Both the position numbers and the translations under genes were made by a program. Shown here in pieces: positions 26,684 to 39,000 of a stretch of 64,000 nucleotides of DNA. This stretch comes from Alphaproteobacteria bacterium. Its GTDB lineage: Bacteria > Pseudomonadota > Alphaproteobacteria > Rhodobacterales > Rhodobacteraceae. The number at the start of each line of letters is the position of its first letter. Within the stretch, counting starts at the first letter, position 1. The notes under the pieces are model-generated. The model saw only the letters and a list, made by a program, of their open reading frames with translations, was not told the DNA's origin and made no database searches. The stretch lies in assembly GCA_030424645.1 (NCBI GenBank), contig JAUHWP010000003.1, positions 1 through 64,000 of the forward strand, written 5' to 3'.

Positions 26684-27700
26684 ATGAAAACGATCCACAC
26701 CCTTGCAACGGCCCTGTTTGCCGCCACCGCCCTTACGCCCGTCGCGGCCAGCGCCGAGGAAGTAAACGTCTACTCCTACCGTCAACCGGAGCTGATCCAG
26801 CCCCTGACGGACGCCTTCACCGAAGAAACCGGCATCCCGGTCAATGTCGCATTCCTGAACCAAGGCATGATCGAACGGCTGGAGGCCGAGGGCCAACGCA
26901 GCCCCGCCGACCTGATCTTCACCGTCGATATCTCGCGTCTTGCAGGCGTGGTGGATGCCGGTCTGACCCAGCCGGTCGAAAACGACACGCTGACCGCCAA
27001 TATTCCGGCCGAATACCGCGACCCCGGCAACCAGTGGTTCGGCCTGACCACCCGCGCCCGCATCGTCTATGCCTCGAAAGAGCGCGTGGCCGACGGGGAG
27101 GTGACGACCTATGAAGACCTGGCCGACCCGAAATGGAAGGGCCGTATCTGCACCCGGTCGGGCACCCATGCCTATACGCTGGCGCTGGTCTCGGCCTATA
27201 TCCAACATCATGGCATTGAAGACGCCAAGACCTGGCTGGAAGGCGTGAAAGCCAACCTTGCCCGCAAACCGCAAGGCAACGACCGTGCTCAGGTCAAGGC
27301 CATCTGGGCCGGCGAATGCGATATCTCGATCGGCAACACCTATTACATGGGCCAGATGCTGAAAGACCCGGAACAGAAGGAATGGGCCGACAGCGTCAAC
27401 GTCGTCTTCCCCGTGTTCGAAGGGGCTGGCACCCATGTGAACGTGTCGGGCATGGCGCTGGCCAAACACGCCCCGAACAAGGACGCGGCGCTTAAGATGA
27501 TGGAGTTCCTGGCCTCACCGACAGCGCAGGAAATCTATGCCTCGCAAAACTATGAATACCCGATTGCCCCGGGCACCGAAGCAGATGATCTGGTGAAAAG
27601 CTGGGGGTCATTCACGCCGGACAGCGTGAACCTGATGGAAGTCGCCGGACATCGCGCCGAGGCTTTGAAACTGGTTCAGGAAGTCGATTTCGACGGTTGA
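26684..27700 (+). CDS. Iron(III)-type ABC transporter substrate-binding protein (orphan)
   Basis: A 338-residue periplasmic binding protein with a signal peptide (about residues 1-24, ending PVAASAEE). It resembles the FbpA/AfuA/FutA ferric-binding family: VNVYSYRQPELIQPLTDAFTEETGIPVNV at the mature N-terminus, ADLIFTVDISRL, PKWKGRICTRSG, and the tyrosine-rich NTYYMGQML, which in this family supplies iron ligands. No permease or ATPase gene is next to it; mazG precedes and uvrA converges, so it must work with components encoded elsewhere. It starts at 26684 after AAGGAG and ends at a clear terminator. Confidence 0.87.
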   Translation: MKTIHTLATALFAATALTPVAASAEEVNVYSYRQPELIQPLTDAFTEETGIPVNVAFLNQGMIERLEAEGQRSPADLIFTVDISRLAGVVDAGLTQPVENDTLTANIPAEYRDPGNQWFGLTTRARIVYASKERVADGEVTTYEDLADPKWKGRICTRSGTHAYTLALVSAYIQHHGIEDAKTWLEGVKANLARKPQGNDRAQVKAIWAGECDISIGNTYYMGQMLKDPEQKEWADSVNVVFPVFEGAGTHVNVSGMALAKHAPNKDAALKMMEFLASPTAQEIYASQNYEYPIAPGTEADDLVKSWGSFTPDSVNLMEVAGHRAEALKLVQEVDFDG

Positions 27701-27725
27701 CCCCGGATCGACCGACCAAGGGAAA

Positions 27726-27751
27726 GCCCGGCCATGCTGCCGGGCTTTTTT
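27726..27751 (+). terminator. Intrinsic terminator after the binding-protein gene
   Basis: GCCCGGC (27726-27732), loop CATGCT, GCCGGGC (27739-27745), six T. It may also serve uvrA on the opposite strand. Confidence 0.9.
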
Positions 27752-27754
27752 GCG

Positions 27755-30625
27755 TCATTCACCCGCTTCGCGCATGGGCGTCAGCATCTGTGCCAGATAC
27801 TGCCCGGTATAGCTTTCGCGAACCTGCGCCACCTCTTCGGGCGTGCCGGTGGCAACGATGCGCCCGCCCCCGTCGCCGCCCTCGGGTCCGATATCAATAA
27901 GGTGATCGGCGGTTTTCACCACGTCCAGGTTGTGTTCGATCACGATGACCGTATTGCCCTGGTCGACCAGTTCATGCAGCACCTCAAGCAGCTTGCGCAC
28001 GTCCTCGAAATGCAGGCCGGTGGTCGGCTCGTCGAGGATATAGAGCGTGCGTCCAGTGGACCGTTTGGACAGCTCTTTCGACAGCTTGACCCGCTGTGCC
28101 TCGCCCCCTGACAGGGTCGTGGCTTGTTGGCCCACCTTGATATAGCCCAGCCCGACCCGCATCAGCGCGTCCATCTTGTCACGGATCGACGGCACCGCCT
28201 GAAAGAAGGTCTGCGCATCCTCGACCGTCATGTCCAGCACATCTGCGATGGACTTGCCCTTGAACTGCACCTCAAGCGTTTCGCGGTTGTAACGTTTGCC
28301 CTTGCAGGTCTCGCAGGTGACATAGACGTCGGGCAGGAAATGCATCTCGATCTTGATGACCCCGTCGCCCTGACAGGCTTCGCACCGCCCGCCTTTCACG
28401 TTGAAGCTGAACCGCCCAGGCTTGTAGCCGCGCGTCTTGGCTTCGGGCAGCCCGGCGAACCATTCGCGAATGGGCGTAAAGGCCCCGGTATAGGTCGCAG
28501 GGTTCGACCGTGGCGTGCGCCCGATGGGGCGCTGGTCGATGTCGATCACCTTGTCCAGATGCTCCAACCCCTTGATGGTTTCGCAAGGCGCAGGCGTCTG
28601 GCGGGCACCGTTCAGGCGCATCGACGCCGTCTTGAACAACGTTTCAATGGTCAGCGTGGATTTGCCCCCGCCCGACACACCGGTGACGCAGACGAACTGC
28701 CCCAGTGGAAAATCGGCGGTGACGTCTTGCAGGTTGTTGCCCGTGGCCTTTACCACCCGCACCGATTTGCCATTGCCCTTGCGCCGCCGGGACGGCACCG
28801 CGATTTCCCGCGCCCCGGTCAGGTATTGCCCTGTGATCGACGCCGCGCAGGCCGCGATATCGGCGGGCGCACCATGGGCGATCACCTCGCCACCATGCAC
28901 CCCGGCCCCCGGCCCCATGTCAAAGACATAATCCGCCTCGCGGATGGCTTCTTCGTCATGTTCCACGACGATCACCGTGTTGCCCTGATCGCGCAGGTTC
29001 TTCAGCGTGGTCAGAAGCCGCCCGTTGTCGCGCTGGTGCAACCCGATGGATGGCTCGTCCAGCACGTAAAGCACCCCGGTCAGGCCCGACCCGATCTGGC
29101 TGGCCAGCCGGATCCGCTGGCTTTCCCCCCCCGACAAGGTGCCGGAGTTGCGGCTGAGCGTCAGGTATTCCAGCCCCACATTGTTCAGAAAACCAAGGCG
29201 TTCGCGGATTTCCTTCAGGATGGCACGGGCGATCTCGTTCTTCTGGGCGGACAGGTGGTTGGGCGCATCCTCGACCCAGGCCAGTGCCTCGCGGATCGAC
29301 ATTTCGACCACCTGACCCACATGCAAAAGCTGATCGCCCGACCCGATCTTCACGGCCAATGCCTCATTCCGCAGGCGATAGCCGCCGCAGGCCCCGCAGG
29401 GGCGGTTGTTCTGATAGCGTTCAAATTCCTCGCGAATCCAGTTCGAATCCGTTTCGCGATAGCGGCGTTCCATGTTGGGAATCACGCCTTCGAAGGGGCG
29501 CGTCACCTCATAGACCCGCCCGCCTTCGTCGAAGCGGAACTTGATCTCTTCCTCGCCCGAGCCATACAGGAACACCTGCTGGACATGCGGGGGCAGATCC
29601 TTCCACGGCGTGTTCTTGTCGAACTCGTAATGGCGCGCGATCGACTCGATGGTTTGCAGGAAGTAAGGCGACTTGCCCTTGCGCCACGGCGCCAAGGCCC
29701 CGTCATAGATTTGCAGCGTCGCGTCCGGCACCACAAGACGTTCGTCAAAGAACAGCTCTTTACCCAACCCGTCGCATTCCGGGCAGGCCCCGAAGGGGGC
29801 GTTGAAGGAAAACAGCCGCGGTTCGATCTCGGGGATGGTAAAACCCGAGACCGGGCAAGCGAAGTTTTCCGAGAAGGTGATGATCTCGCCGTCACCGTCT
29901 TTCGGGGCGGTTTCGAACAGGGCGATCCCGTCGGCCAGATCAAGTGCGGTGCGGAAGCTGTCGGCCAGCCGCTGCTCCATCCCTTCCCGCACGACGATAC
30001 GGTCGACCACCACGTCGATATTGTGCCGGAATTTCTTGTCCAGCGTCGGCGGGGCATCCAGTTCATACATCTCGCCATTGACCTTGACGCGCTGGAAGCC
30101 CTTCTTCTGAAGCTCTTGAAATTCCTTGCGATATTCACCTTTCCGGTCGCGCACGATGGGGGCGAGCAGATAGGCACGGGTGCCCTCCTCCATCGTCATG
30201 ACGCGGTCGACCATGTCCTGCACCTGCTGGGCTTCGATGGGCAGGCCGGTGGCGGGGGAATAAGGCGTGCCGGCGCGGGCAAACAGAAGCCGCAGATAGT
30301 CGTAAATCTCGGTCACGGTGCCGACGGTGGAACGCGGGTTTTTCGAGGTGGTTTTCTGCTCGATGGAAATCGCCGGAGACAGCCCCGCGATATGATCCAC
30401 ATCGGGCTTTTCCATCATGTCCAGGAACTGGCGTGCATAGGCTGACAGGCTTTCGACATAGCGCCGCTGCCCTTCCGCATAGATCGTGTCAAACGCCAGC
30501 GACGACTTGCCGGACCCGGACAGACCGGTGATCACCACCAACTGGTCGCGCGGAATGTCCACATCAATGGATTTTAGGTTGTGTTCACGCGCACCGCGGA
30601 CCTGTATTTCTTTCAACTCGGCCAT
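27755..30625 (-). CDS. uvrA: Excinuclease ABC subunit A
   Basis: A 956-residue damage-recognition ATPase of nucleotide excision repair; it scans DNA with UvrB. Two ABC modules are visible, each with Walker A ([19 protein letters not shown] near residue 30; [16 protein letters not shown] near 650) and signature motifs ([12 protein letters not shown] and [11 protein letters not shown]). Zinc fingers appear as [10 protein letters not shown] and [16 protein letters not shown]...[13 protein letters not shown]. Length is normal. A GTTC-N7-GTTC LexA site lies upstream on the coding strand, indicating SOS induction. Confidence 0.97.
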   Translation of the reverse strand: MAELKEIQVRGAREHNLKSIDVDIPRDQLVVITGLSGSGKSSLAFDTIYAEGQRRYVESLSAYARQFLDMMEKPDVDHIAGLSPAISIEQKTTSKNPRSTVGTVTEIYDYLRLLFARAGTPYSPATGLPIEAQQVQDMVDRVMTMEEGTRAYLLAPIVRDRKGEYRKEFQELQKKGFQRVKVNGEMYELDAPPTLDKKFRHNIDVVVDRIVVREGMEQRLADSFRTALDLADGIALFETAPKDGDGEIITFSENFACPVSGFTIPEIEPRLFSFNAPFGACPECDGLGKELFFDERLVVPDATLQIYDGALAPWRKGKSPYFLQTIESIARHYEFDKNTPWKDLPPHVQQVFLYGSGEEEIKFRFDEGGRVYEVTRPFEGVIPNMERRYRETDSNWIREEFERYQNNRPCGACGGYRLRNEALAVKIGSGDQLLHVGQVVEMSIREALAWVEDAPNHLSAQKNEIARAILKEIRERLGFLNNVGLEYLTLSRNSGTLSGGESQRIRLASQIGSGLTGVLYVLDEPSIGLHQRDNGRLLTTLKNLRDQGNTVIVVEHDEEAIREADYVFDMGPGAGVHGGEVIAHGAPADIAACAASITGQYLTGAREIAVPSRRRKGNGKSVRVVKATGNNLQDVTADFPLGQFVCVTGVSGGGKSTLTIETLFKTASMRLNGARQTPAPCETIKGLEHLDKVIDIDQRPIGRTPRSNPATYTGAFTPIREWFAGLPEAKTRGYKPGRFSFNVKGGRCEACQGDGVIKIEMHFLPDVYVTCETCKGKRYNRETLEVQFKGKSIADVLDMTVEDAQTFFQAVPSIRDKMDALMRVGLGYIKVGQQATTLSGGEAQRVKLSKELSKRSTGRTLYILDEPTTGLHFEDVRKLLEVLHELVDQGNTVIVIEHNLDVVKTADHLIDIGPEGGDGGGRIVATGTPEEVAQVRESYTGQYLAQMLTPMREAGE

Positions 30626-30692
30626 TCTGACCCCCAGTTCACCATTGCTTAACGGTTAGGCCAAACCGCGCGGCGGGACAATCGAAAAATTA

Positions 30693-30707
30693 GAACATTT
30701 GAAGAAC
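30693..30707 (-). promoter_or_regulatory. LexA (SOS) box upstream of uvrA
   Basis: On the minus strand GTTC-TTCAAAT-GTTC is a direct repeat with 7-nt spacing, the LexA-binding sequence established for Rhodobacter-type alphaproteobacteria. It lies 68 nt upstream of the uvrA ATG, overlapping a possible TCTAAT -10 element. Confidence 0.8.
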
Positions 30708-30774
30708 ACGCACAATCACGCCGCCTCGCCTGATACATTATATTCACTTTTTCGAATTTTTATTTACGATCCCA

Positions 30775-30802
30775 TTGACCTGTATACGGCACCGTCTATA
30801 TC
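30775..30802 (+). promoter_or_regulatory. Promoter of the rhodanese gene
   Basis: TTGACC (30775-30780), 16-nt spacer, TATATC (30797-30802), followed by a 27-nt leader containing CAGGAG before the ATG at 30836. Confidence 0.6.
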
Positions 30803-30835
30803 CCAGATCAAACCCCAACCGGGACAGGAGCAAAC

Positions 30836-31189
30836 ATGTTTGGTTTCATGATGGGTGGCGCAAAGATGGACCCGCGCGAGGCAGTTGCCAAGGCACGGGC
30901 CGGTGACATCACCGTGATCGACGTGCGCGACCACGGCGAGGTGCAGATGACCGGCAAGGCCAAGGGCGCGCTTGTCGTTCCGCTGACCGTCATGCCGTTC
31001 CAGTGCAACCCCAAGGGGCCGGATTTCAATGCGGATATCGACCCGGACAAGCCCGTTGCCCTGTATTGCGCCTCTGGCGCACGTTCGGCGCAGGGGGCGC
31101 AGGTATTGAAACGGCTGGGCTATGCCGAGGTTTACAATATCGGCGGGCTGGGCCATTGGCACCAGGCTGGCGGCGAGATCGAGCGTTAA
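30836..31189 (+). CDS. Rhodanese-like sulfurtransferase domain protein
   Basis: A 117-residue single rhodanese domain. The catalytic cysteine lies in the loop CASGARSAQGAQVLKRLGY (Cys at about residue 80), and the conserved VIDVRDHGEVQMTGKAKGALVVPL segment marks the domain start. Single-domain rhodaneses carry persulfide sulfur between donors and acceptors in the cytoplasm. There is no signal peptide; the MFGFMMGG start is only mildly hydrophobic. It is transcribed alone, converging on lpd with a shared bidirectional terminator. Confidence 0.88.
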   Translation: MFGFMMGGAKMDPREAVAKARAGDITVIDVRDHGEVQMTGKAKGALVVPLTVMPFQCNPKGPDFNADIDPDKPVALYCASGARSAQGAQVLKRLGYAEVYNIGGLGHWHQAGGEIER

Positions 31190-31217
31190 CGCCGCCCAAC
31201 GCACACACGATATAAAG

Positions 31218-31242
31218 AAGGCCGGGGGGTTCCCGGCCTTTT
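31218..31242. terminator. Bidirectional terminator between rhodanese gene and lpd
   Basis: AAGGCCGGG (31218-31226) pairs with CCCGGCCTT (31232-31240), loop GGGTT, with TTTT on the plus strand and TTCTTTA on the minus strand. Confidence 0.88.
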
Positions 31243-31249
31243 CTGTTAC

Positions 31250-32659
<1,410 letters not shown>

Positions 32660-32813
32660 GGGAACTCCTCCTCATTTTCAAGATAGTTTGGCATTAAACT
32701 ATTTTGTTGAACGGATCAATGACCCTGGGGAAACCCCGCTAGTCGCTGAGCGAAACCCGGCAGGTCAGGAAGGTCATCGGACCACAGCTGCACAAGGCAG
32801 GCAACAGCCAAGA

Positions 32814-33401
32814 CTATCCGCCCTCTGCCTCGAATGTCTTGCGCAGCGCGGTATAGCCACCGTCTTCGATGAACGCGATCTCCTCGGGCGTGCTGTCGCG
32901 CCCCAGCGCCGCGTTCCGATAGGGAAACCGGCCAAAGCGCTCGATGATCGCCCGGTGGACGCGAGCGTGCAGGGTGTCGCCCTGCCCCGGCGTGTCGGCC
33001 ATCCGCTCGGCCATCAGGGCGATACAACGCTCCTGATCCTCCATCGCCTCGCTGTGCATGAAGGGCAGATAGAAGAACTGCCGGTCCGGCAGCGGGATCT
33101 TCATGTCGAGGCTACGCGCAATGGCATGGTCGGCACAGGCGCGGGCCGCCGGATCGGTCGCAAAGGACCGCGCGTCGCCGCGAAACATGTTGCGTGGGAA
33201 CTGGTCGGTCAGGATCAGGAAGGCCAGCGCGCCCTTGGGATCGTCGCGCCAGTCGGTTCGCGCGCCATCCCGTGCGGCCTCGTATTCCGCCATGAACCGG
33301 TCGCGGATGGTGTTGTCCAGCTTGTCTGATGCTTCGTACCAGCCCTGCGGTCCGACCTCGTCAATCCAGAAGGTGATAATCTCTTGCGGTGTGGTCATCA
33401 T
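32814..33401 (-). CDS. DUF924 family protein
   Basis: A 195-residue helical protein of the DUF924 family (TPR-like fold, unknown function). The family signature runs through ITFWIDEVGPQGWYEAS at the N-terminus, LAFLILTDQFPRNMFRGDARSFATD in the middle, FFYLPFMHSEAMEDQERC, and HRAIIERFGRFPYRNAALGRDSTPEE near the end. Two ATG codons are adjacent at the start; the first is used here. An intergenic palindromic element follows upstream on the map (33429-33543). Confidence 0.9.
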   Translation of the reverse strand: MMTTPQEIITFWIDEVGPQGWYEASDKLDNTIRDRFMAEYEAARDGARTDWRDDPKGALAFLILTDQFPRNMFRGDARSFATDPAARACADHAIARSLDMKIPLPDRQFFYLPFMHSEAMEDQERCIALMAERMADTPGQGDTLHARVHRAIIERFGRFPYRNAALGRDSTPEEIAFIEDGGYTALRKTFEAEGG

Positions 33402-33428
33402 CGTTCCCTTCCCTGTGTTCCTTCACCC

Positions 33429-33543
33429 TAAAGCGTTTCGCGAAAAACCTGAATCACAGATTTTCGCGAAACGCAGGTGACATATCAGCGTGGTGCGCGG
33501 TTCGCCTTTAGCTGATGTCTCAGGTCAAAGGCGAAACGCTTTA
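33429..33543. repeat. Palindromic double-hairpin repeat element, copy A
   Basis: A 115-nt intergenic element bounded by perfect 12-nt terminal inverted repeats TAAAGCGTTTCG and CGAAACGCTTTA. The left half forms a hairpin with 14-nt perfect arms (GCGTTTCGCGAAAA, 33433-33446, with 33461-33474); the right half contains TTCGCCTTT/AAAGGCGAA. The motif ATCACAG in the first loop is shared with copy B at 45098-45210. It lies between the DUF924 and MFS genes and carries no coding sequence. It resembles a REP- or MITE-type element. Confidence 0.75.
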
Positions 33544-33585
33544 ACGGGTGTTTGAAACTGTGCAAGGCAGGGGTGGCGCGCGGCG

Positions 33586-34839
33586 CTATTCTTCCTCTTC
33601 TTCTTCCGCCTCTTCGGCCCAGACCTCCTGCGCCATGTCCACGGCGACGGGCGATGCCGCCGGCGACATGGTCATATAGGCCCCGGTGTCCTTCGGCCCC
33701 GCTCCGGTCCGCTGCGTCATCCGCCACAGGCCATAGATCAGGAACCCGGCCAGCAGAAGCGCCATGTAGCCGAAGAACCCAAGCGGCCCCATGATCCCCA
33801 TGACCCAACCTGTCACCACCGGACCCGCAATCGCGCCCATCCCGTTGATGAAGATCAGCCCGGCCGACGCGGCCGGCATGTCATCGGGTTCCAGAAAGTC
33901 GTTCACATAGGCCAGAAGCAACGCATAGAGCGGGTTGGTCATCCCGCCCAGAAGGAAGGCCGCAACCAGCAAAAGCTCGTAACGCACGCCAAACACCACC
34001 GGCAACAGCGCCGACACTGCCGAGATCGCCGTCACGATCACGATCAGCAACCGCCGGTCCATGCGGTCGGATATCCAGCCGATGGGATATTGCAGCACCA
34101 GCCCCCCGATATACAGCGCCGAGACAAAGGCCGAGATCTGCCCGACCGACAGTCCGATCTGCTGACCGAACACCGATGCCATCCCGAACTGCGCGGAAAA
34201 CACCCCGCCCAGCAACATGAAGCCGACGCAGCCCAAGGGCGAGATATCAAACAGCTCGCGCAGGCTCATCCCCTTGGTGGTTTCAAAGGCCGGGGTCGGG
34301 TTGACGGACAGAAGAATCGGCGCAAAGGCAATGGACACAAGCACCGAGGGCAGGATGAACAGGATGAACCCACCGGGGTCGCCAATCACCATAAGACCCT
34401 GCGCCGCGATGATACCAATCATCTGCACGAACATATACAGCGACAATGCCTTGCCCCGGTTCTGGTTGTCGGCGGCATTGTTCAGCCAGCTTTCCGCCGT
34501 GACATACACGCCCGAGAAACTGAACCCCACGATCACGCGCAGCACCGTCCAGGCCCAGGGGTCGGTCAGCGCCGGATACAGGATCAGCACCGCCGAGATG
34601 AAGGACCCAAGCGCGGCAAAGACCCGCACATGCCCCACCCGCCGGATCATGATCGGCGCCATGCGCGACCCGATCAGGAAGCCCGCGAAATAGCCGGACA
34701 TGACCATGGACAGCTGGAAGGTGGAAAACCCTTCCAACCCGCCCCGGATCCCCAGCAGCGTGCCTTGCACGCCGTTGCCCACCATCAAAAGCATCATGCC
34801 AAGAAGCAGCGCCCAAGAGCTCGACAAGACCTGTAGCAT
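33586..34839 (-). CDS. MFS transporter
   Basis: A 417-residue major facilitator with twelve predicted helices, from SSWALLLGMMLLMVGNGVQGTLL to the last helix near residue 385. The loop after helix 2 carries GYFAGFLIGSRMAPIMIRRVGHVR, the MFS motif A region, and the second half has a comparable GWISDRMDRRLLIVIV. The C-terminus ends in an acidic run of glutamates. It resembles the YcaD-type subfamily, of unknown substrate. It is not linked by operon to a metabolic gene, so no substrate can be inferred. Confidence 0.87.
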   Translation of the reverse strand: MLQVLSSSWALLLGMMLLMVGNGVQGTLLGIRGGLEGFSTFQLSMVMSGYFAGFLIGSRMAPIMIRRVGHVRVFAALGSFISAVLILYPALTDPWAWTVLRVIVGFSFSGVYVTAESWLNNAADNQNRGKALSLYMFVQMIGIIAAQGLMVIGDPGGFILFILPSVLVSIAFAPILLSVNPTPAFETTKGMSLRELFDISPLGCVGFMLLGGVFSAQFGMASVFGQQIGLSVGQISAFVSALYIGGLVLQYPIGWISDRMDRRLLIVIVTAISAVSALLPVVFGVRYELLLVAAFLLGGMTNPLYALLLAYVNDFLEPDDMPAASAGLIFINGMGAIAGPVVTGWVMGIMGPLGFFGYMALLLAGFLIYGLWRMTQRTGAGPKDTGAYMTMSPAASPVAVDMAQEVWAEEAEEEEEE

Positions 34840-34933
34840 GGAGTTCTCCTGTTTGCGTCAATACCAGCCTATCAGGGCACCGTAACCGACAAACGACGGT
34901 TCACGACATCTGATCGCCTCTCACCGGCCCGGT

Positions 34934-36004
34934 TTATGCTTCATTCCGCTTATCGGGCAGAAGCAGCGAACTGTCACCATAGGAAAAGAACCGATAGCGC
35001 CCGGCGATGGCGTGATCATAGATCGCGCGCATCCGATCCGTTCCCATCAGCGCCGACACCAGCATCATGAGCGTCGATTTCGGCAGGTGGAAATTTGTCA
35101 TCAGCCCGTCGGTGATGTTGAAGCGAAAGCCGGGGGTGATGAAGATATCGGTGTCGCCCTGCCACGGGGCAATCCTGCCGGGCGCCGTGGCCGCGCTTTC
35201 GATCAGGCGCAGCGCCGTGGTGCCGACCGGGATGACCCGCCCCCCGGCGGCGATTGTCGCCTCGATCTGATCTGCCGCCGTGGCGCTGACATGCCCCCAT
35301 TCCGCGTGCATCTTGTGCTGCGCGATGTCATCGACCTTGACCGGCAGGAAGGTGCCCGCCCCGACATGCAGTGTGACATGGGTCAGCCCGACGCCCATCG
35401 CCGCGATCCGGTCCAGAAGCGCGGTATCGAAATGAAGCGAGGCCGTGGGTGCCGCCACCGCGCCGGAATAGCGGGCGAAAACGGTCTGATAATCCTCGTT
35501 GTCCTGCGCATCGGCGGCGCGTTTGGCGGCGATATAGGGCGGCAGGGGCATGTTGCCGACCGCGGCCAGCGCCGTGTCGAATGCGTCGCCTTCCAGATTG
35601 AAGCGGATCAGCGCCTGATCGTCATCGCGCCCCATAAACCGGGCGGACAGATCATCTGAGAAGACGATCTCATCGCCCTCGCGCAGCTTGCGCAGGGGTT
35701 TTGCCATCACATGCCATTGCCCTGCGCCATCCGGCGACAGCAACGTGAGCTCGATCCTGGCGACCCCTTCGCCGGGGGCCTGGCCCGCCCGTGAGCGGGT
35801 GCCGAACAGGCGGCCGGGAATGACCTTGGTGTCGTTCAGCACCAGCCGGTCGCCGGGGCGCAGCCAGCGGGTCAGGTCGCTGACCTGTGCATCGGTGATC
35901 CGGTCGGGTGTGGCCACCAACAGACGGCTTGACGTGCGCGGCCGCGCGGGGCGCGTCGCGATCAGGTCATCCGGTAGGTCGAAGTCGAAATCACTCAGTT
36001 TCAT
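34934..36004 (-). CDS. queA: S-adenosylmethionine:tRNA ribosyltransferase-isomerase
   Basis: A 356-residue enzyme that transfers and isomerises the ribosyl moiety of SAM onto preQ1-modified tRNA to form epoxyqueuosine at position 34. Family segments: [69 protein letters not shown], and [29 protein letters not shown] near the end. The ATG at 36004 is the family start, although no clear ribosome site is present; a TTG further upstream is in frame. It lies downstream of the AsmA-like gene on the same strand. Confidence 0.95.
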   Translation of the reverse strand: MKLSDFDFDLPDDLIATRPARPRTSSRLLVATPDRITDAQVSDLTRWLRPGDRLVLNDTKVIPGRLFGTRSRAGQAPGEGVARIELTLLSPDGAGQWHVMAKPLRKLREGDEIVFSDDLSARFMGRDDDQALIRFNLEGDAFDTALAAVGNMPLPPYIAAKRAADAQDNEDYQTVFARYSGAVAAPTASLHFDTALLDRIAAMGVGLTHVTLHVGAGTFLPVKVDDIAQHKMHAEWGHVSATAADQIEATIAAGGRVIPVGTTALRLIESAATAPGRIAPWQGDTDIFITPGFRFNITDGLMTNFHLPKSTLMMLVSALMGTDRMRAIYDHAIAGRYRFFSYGDSSLLLPDKRNEA

Positions 36005-36067
36005 GGCGGCGCGTGTAGGGGGCTTGCCTGCCCGCGTCAACGGGTTCCTGCGGATTGCGGGCCTTCT

Positions 36068-39000
36068 TCACTGGCCCTGCGGTCGTGGCAGCGGGTTGCG
36101 GCGGAAAATATCGCGGAAGAATCCGGGCGTGAAAAGCGATAGCGGATTGACCCCTACTTGCGGATCAGAGGCCGTGCCCTTGAGCGTATAGTTGAACCCC
36201 ACCAACCCCTCGCCCTTGCGCGCGAAGATGCGCCCGGCCGAGTTCACCACATAGAAAGGCGAGATCACCCCCTGCATATCCATCTGCCCGGACCCGAGGA
36301 AATAATACCCGTCCATCGAAATGCCCATGGAATGGCCTGTCGCGGCACCTTCATACACCGTGACCTTATCAGGATCGAGCCGGAAGCGCGCATCCACATC
36401 GGTGAAGGGAATGCCCTGCCCACCCAGTTGCTGCAACAGCCCCACCACCGAGATAGCCGACAGAAGCTCGGCCATGGCGGGGGCGTCATGCACGTCGATA
36501 TTCTTGATCTTCAGGCTGCCGTCATAGACACCCTTGCTGCCGCCGGGGGCCAGGATCAGTTCCAGATCGCCCTTGCGGGCCGATTTCAGCACGCCCGCCG
36601 CCCGCAAAACCCCACCCGCATCCTTGCTGGTCAGACGGAACGCCGTGCCCTTGGGTTGCGGCGCGGCGGTGCCACGGATGGCGGGTCCGCCGCCAATCTG
36701 TCCCCGGAACGTGCCGTTCAGCCCGCCACCCGCGCGGGTGAAATCGCCTTCGAACCCGGTGATCGAAATCCCTTGCGAGATGATGAGCCGGTCCAGCAGA
36801 AGCGAGATCGGCACAGCCTGTCCTGATCCGCCGCTGCCCCCCGACCCCAGCGTGGCCTTGCGCATGTCCACGGTGCCGCCCTTGACCGTGACCGAAACAG
36901 GCTGCCCCGGCCCGCGCCCGGTCAGGGTCACGGGCGCATCCAGCCACCCGCCCAGCGTCACCCGGTCGAACTGCGCGGCCACCAGCCCCCCGCCTTCGGC
37001 CAGAATGACACTGCCATTGGCATCAAGCCCGGGGGCCCGCAGGGTCAGGTTTTCGATCACCGGCACCGGCCCCAGCTTGCCGGTCACGGTCAGCTGTCCG
37101 TTGCTGCCCTGCGATTTCGACCAGCCCAGCGGTGGAATGCTCAGACCGATACCGTCCAGAGCTGCCTCCAACGCGATGCGCGGTGCCTCGCCACGTTCCA
37201 GCGTGATCTCGTAGGTGCTTCTTGTCGAACCGGTCACACTGCCCTCGGGCAACCCGATCGAGAAGGCGTCCAGAAACTCCTGGTTCAACGTCATTTCGCC
37301 GGTGACGGTCGATTGTCCCGTGGACTTGCCATCGTCGAATGCCTGCGCCCATTCCCCTGTCACCGGCACCCCGGACAAACGGCCCTGCCCGGTGATGCTG
37401 ACACCTTCCCGGCTGACCGCCAGATCTGCAAGCGGCAGCTCCAGAAGCCGCCCGTTCACGATGGTTTCGCTTCTGACGCTGCTCAGCGTGCCCGCCAGAC
37501 GGTAATCAATTGCGCTGCGCGGTGTTTTGGGCTGCATCGCGATGTCGATCCGCCCGCCAAGCGCGACGCGACCGCTGGCCATGTCGGGGCCAATGGCCCC
37601 CTCGGGCGCATCGCGGAAGATGCGAAACGGTTTGTCGTCCAACAGGTGCAGCGCCGCCTTCAATGGCCCCGACACCGACAGGTCCACCCAGGCGGGCACC
37701 GGCGGGCGGGGCGCATCCGGGTCTTCGGGACGCCGCGCCATTTGCGGAATGACAAAGCTGGTGCCCGAGGCGTCCAGCACACCGGCCACCTTCCCCTGAC
37801 GATCCAGCGGGCGCAACACGCCCCGATCCGCCGTCACCACGAGCCGCCGCCCGTCAATCGTGAACTGGCCCGACGCATTTTCGATCGGCACCATTTCTTT
37901 GACCGCACGCACGGTCACGCCCTGAAACGCGGCGCTCAGCGCCGTATGGGCAGGGTGTCCCTGGTCTTTGCGCCATGCCACAGTGACATCGGTAAACGAC
38001 CCCCTGGTCACGTTATCCCGCGCCCAGGCACGGGTGCGTATCCCGTTGGTCAAAGGCCAGAACGCCGTGACCTGATCAGGGCTGACATGATCGGCGGCAG
38101 CGTCGATGGCCACCGACCAGCCATCAGACCCGATGCCGATCCGCGCCGTGCCCGTGGCCAGCGCGTCATCATGGGTGATCGCAAACTGACCCACATCGAC
38201 CCGGAACGGGTTGAGGCTGAGCCGGAAATCGGCCGATCCCTGCCCCAGCACCAGCGGCTTTTCGAACATATCGGGCGGGCTGACACGCGCATGGGTCACA
38301 TTCAACTGGCCCAAAAGCTCGGTCGGCCAGCCGCCCGACCAGCCACGCAGATAGGAATGGCCATCGGCCTGTATCTCGCCCCAGTCCGATTGCACCGACG
38401 CCTGCGCGAAATTCATCCGCTCGCGTTCCGGGTCGTAATCCAGATAGACCTTGCCCCCGGTAAACTTGACCGGCTTGGCCGCCGGATCGGGCGACAGGCT
38501 GCCCGCGCCGAACTTCAGCGTGCCGGCCAGCCCCGACACTTGCCCGGTGTCGTCAATCACCGTCCGCAGCGCCCCCGAGATCGGCGCATCCACCAGCCCC
38601 AGAAAGGTCAGCAACGGGGTCTGGGCGGCGATGTCGCGCGCGCGCGCATTCTGAAACGTCGCGGTCAGACGCGCCGATGAACTGCCCTTGACCGAGCGGA
38701 AGCCCAGCACGGTCTCGGCCAGTTCCTCGGTCTGGTTGAACACGTCGAAAGACAGGGTCATGTCGACAGCGGTGTCGGTTTGCGTGACGCTCAGACCGCC
38801 ATCTGTCACCTGCCACAAACGGCCTGACCGTGCATCTTCCAGCGTGATGGTCAGGTTCGTGGCGTCGATGCTGTCGGTATTCGACAGGATGCCGGTCGTG
38901 AACACAGCGTCGATACGATCAAGGACCGAGGCCAGATCGCCGCTTGCCCCGACCCCTTGCCCCAGGCTCAGATCGAAAGATCCGTCCCGGCTGCGCCGGA

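Noticed and set aside
28124-30445. 773-codon open frame opposite uvrA
   Set aside because: Antisense shadow of uvrA without ribosome site or recognisable protein motifs.
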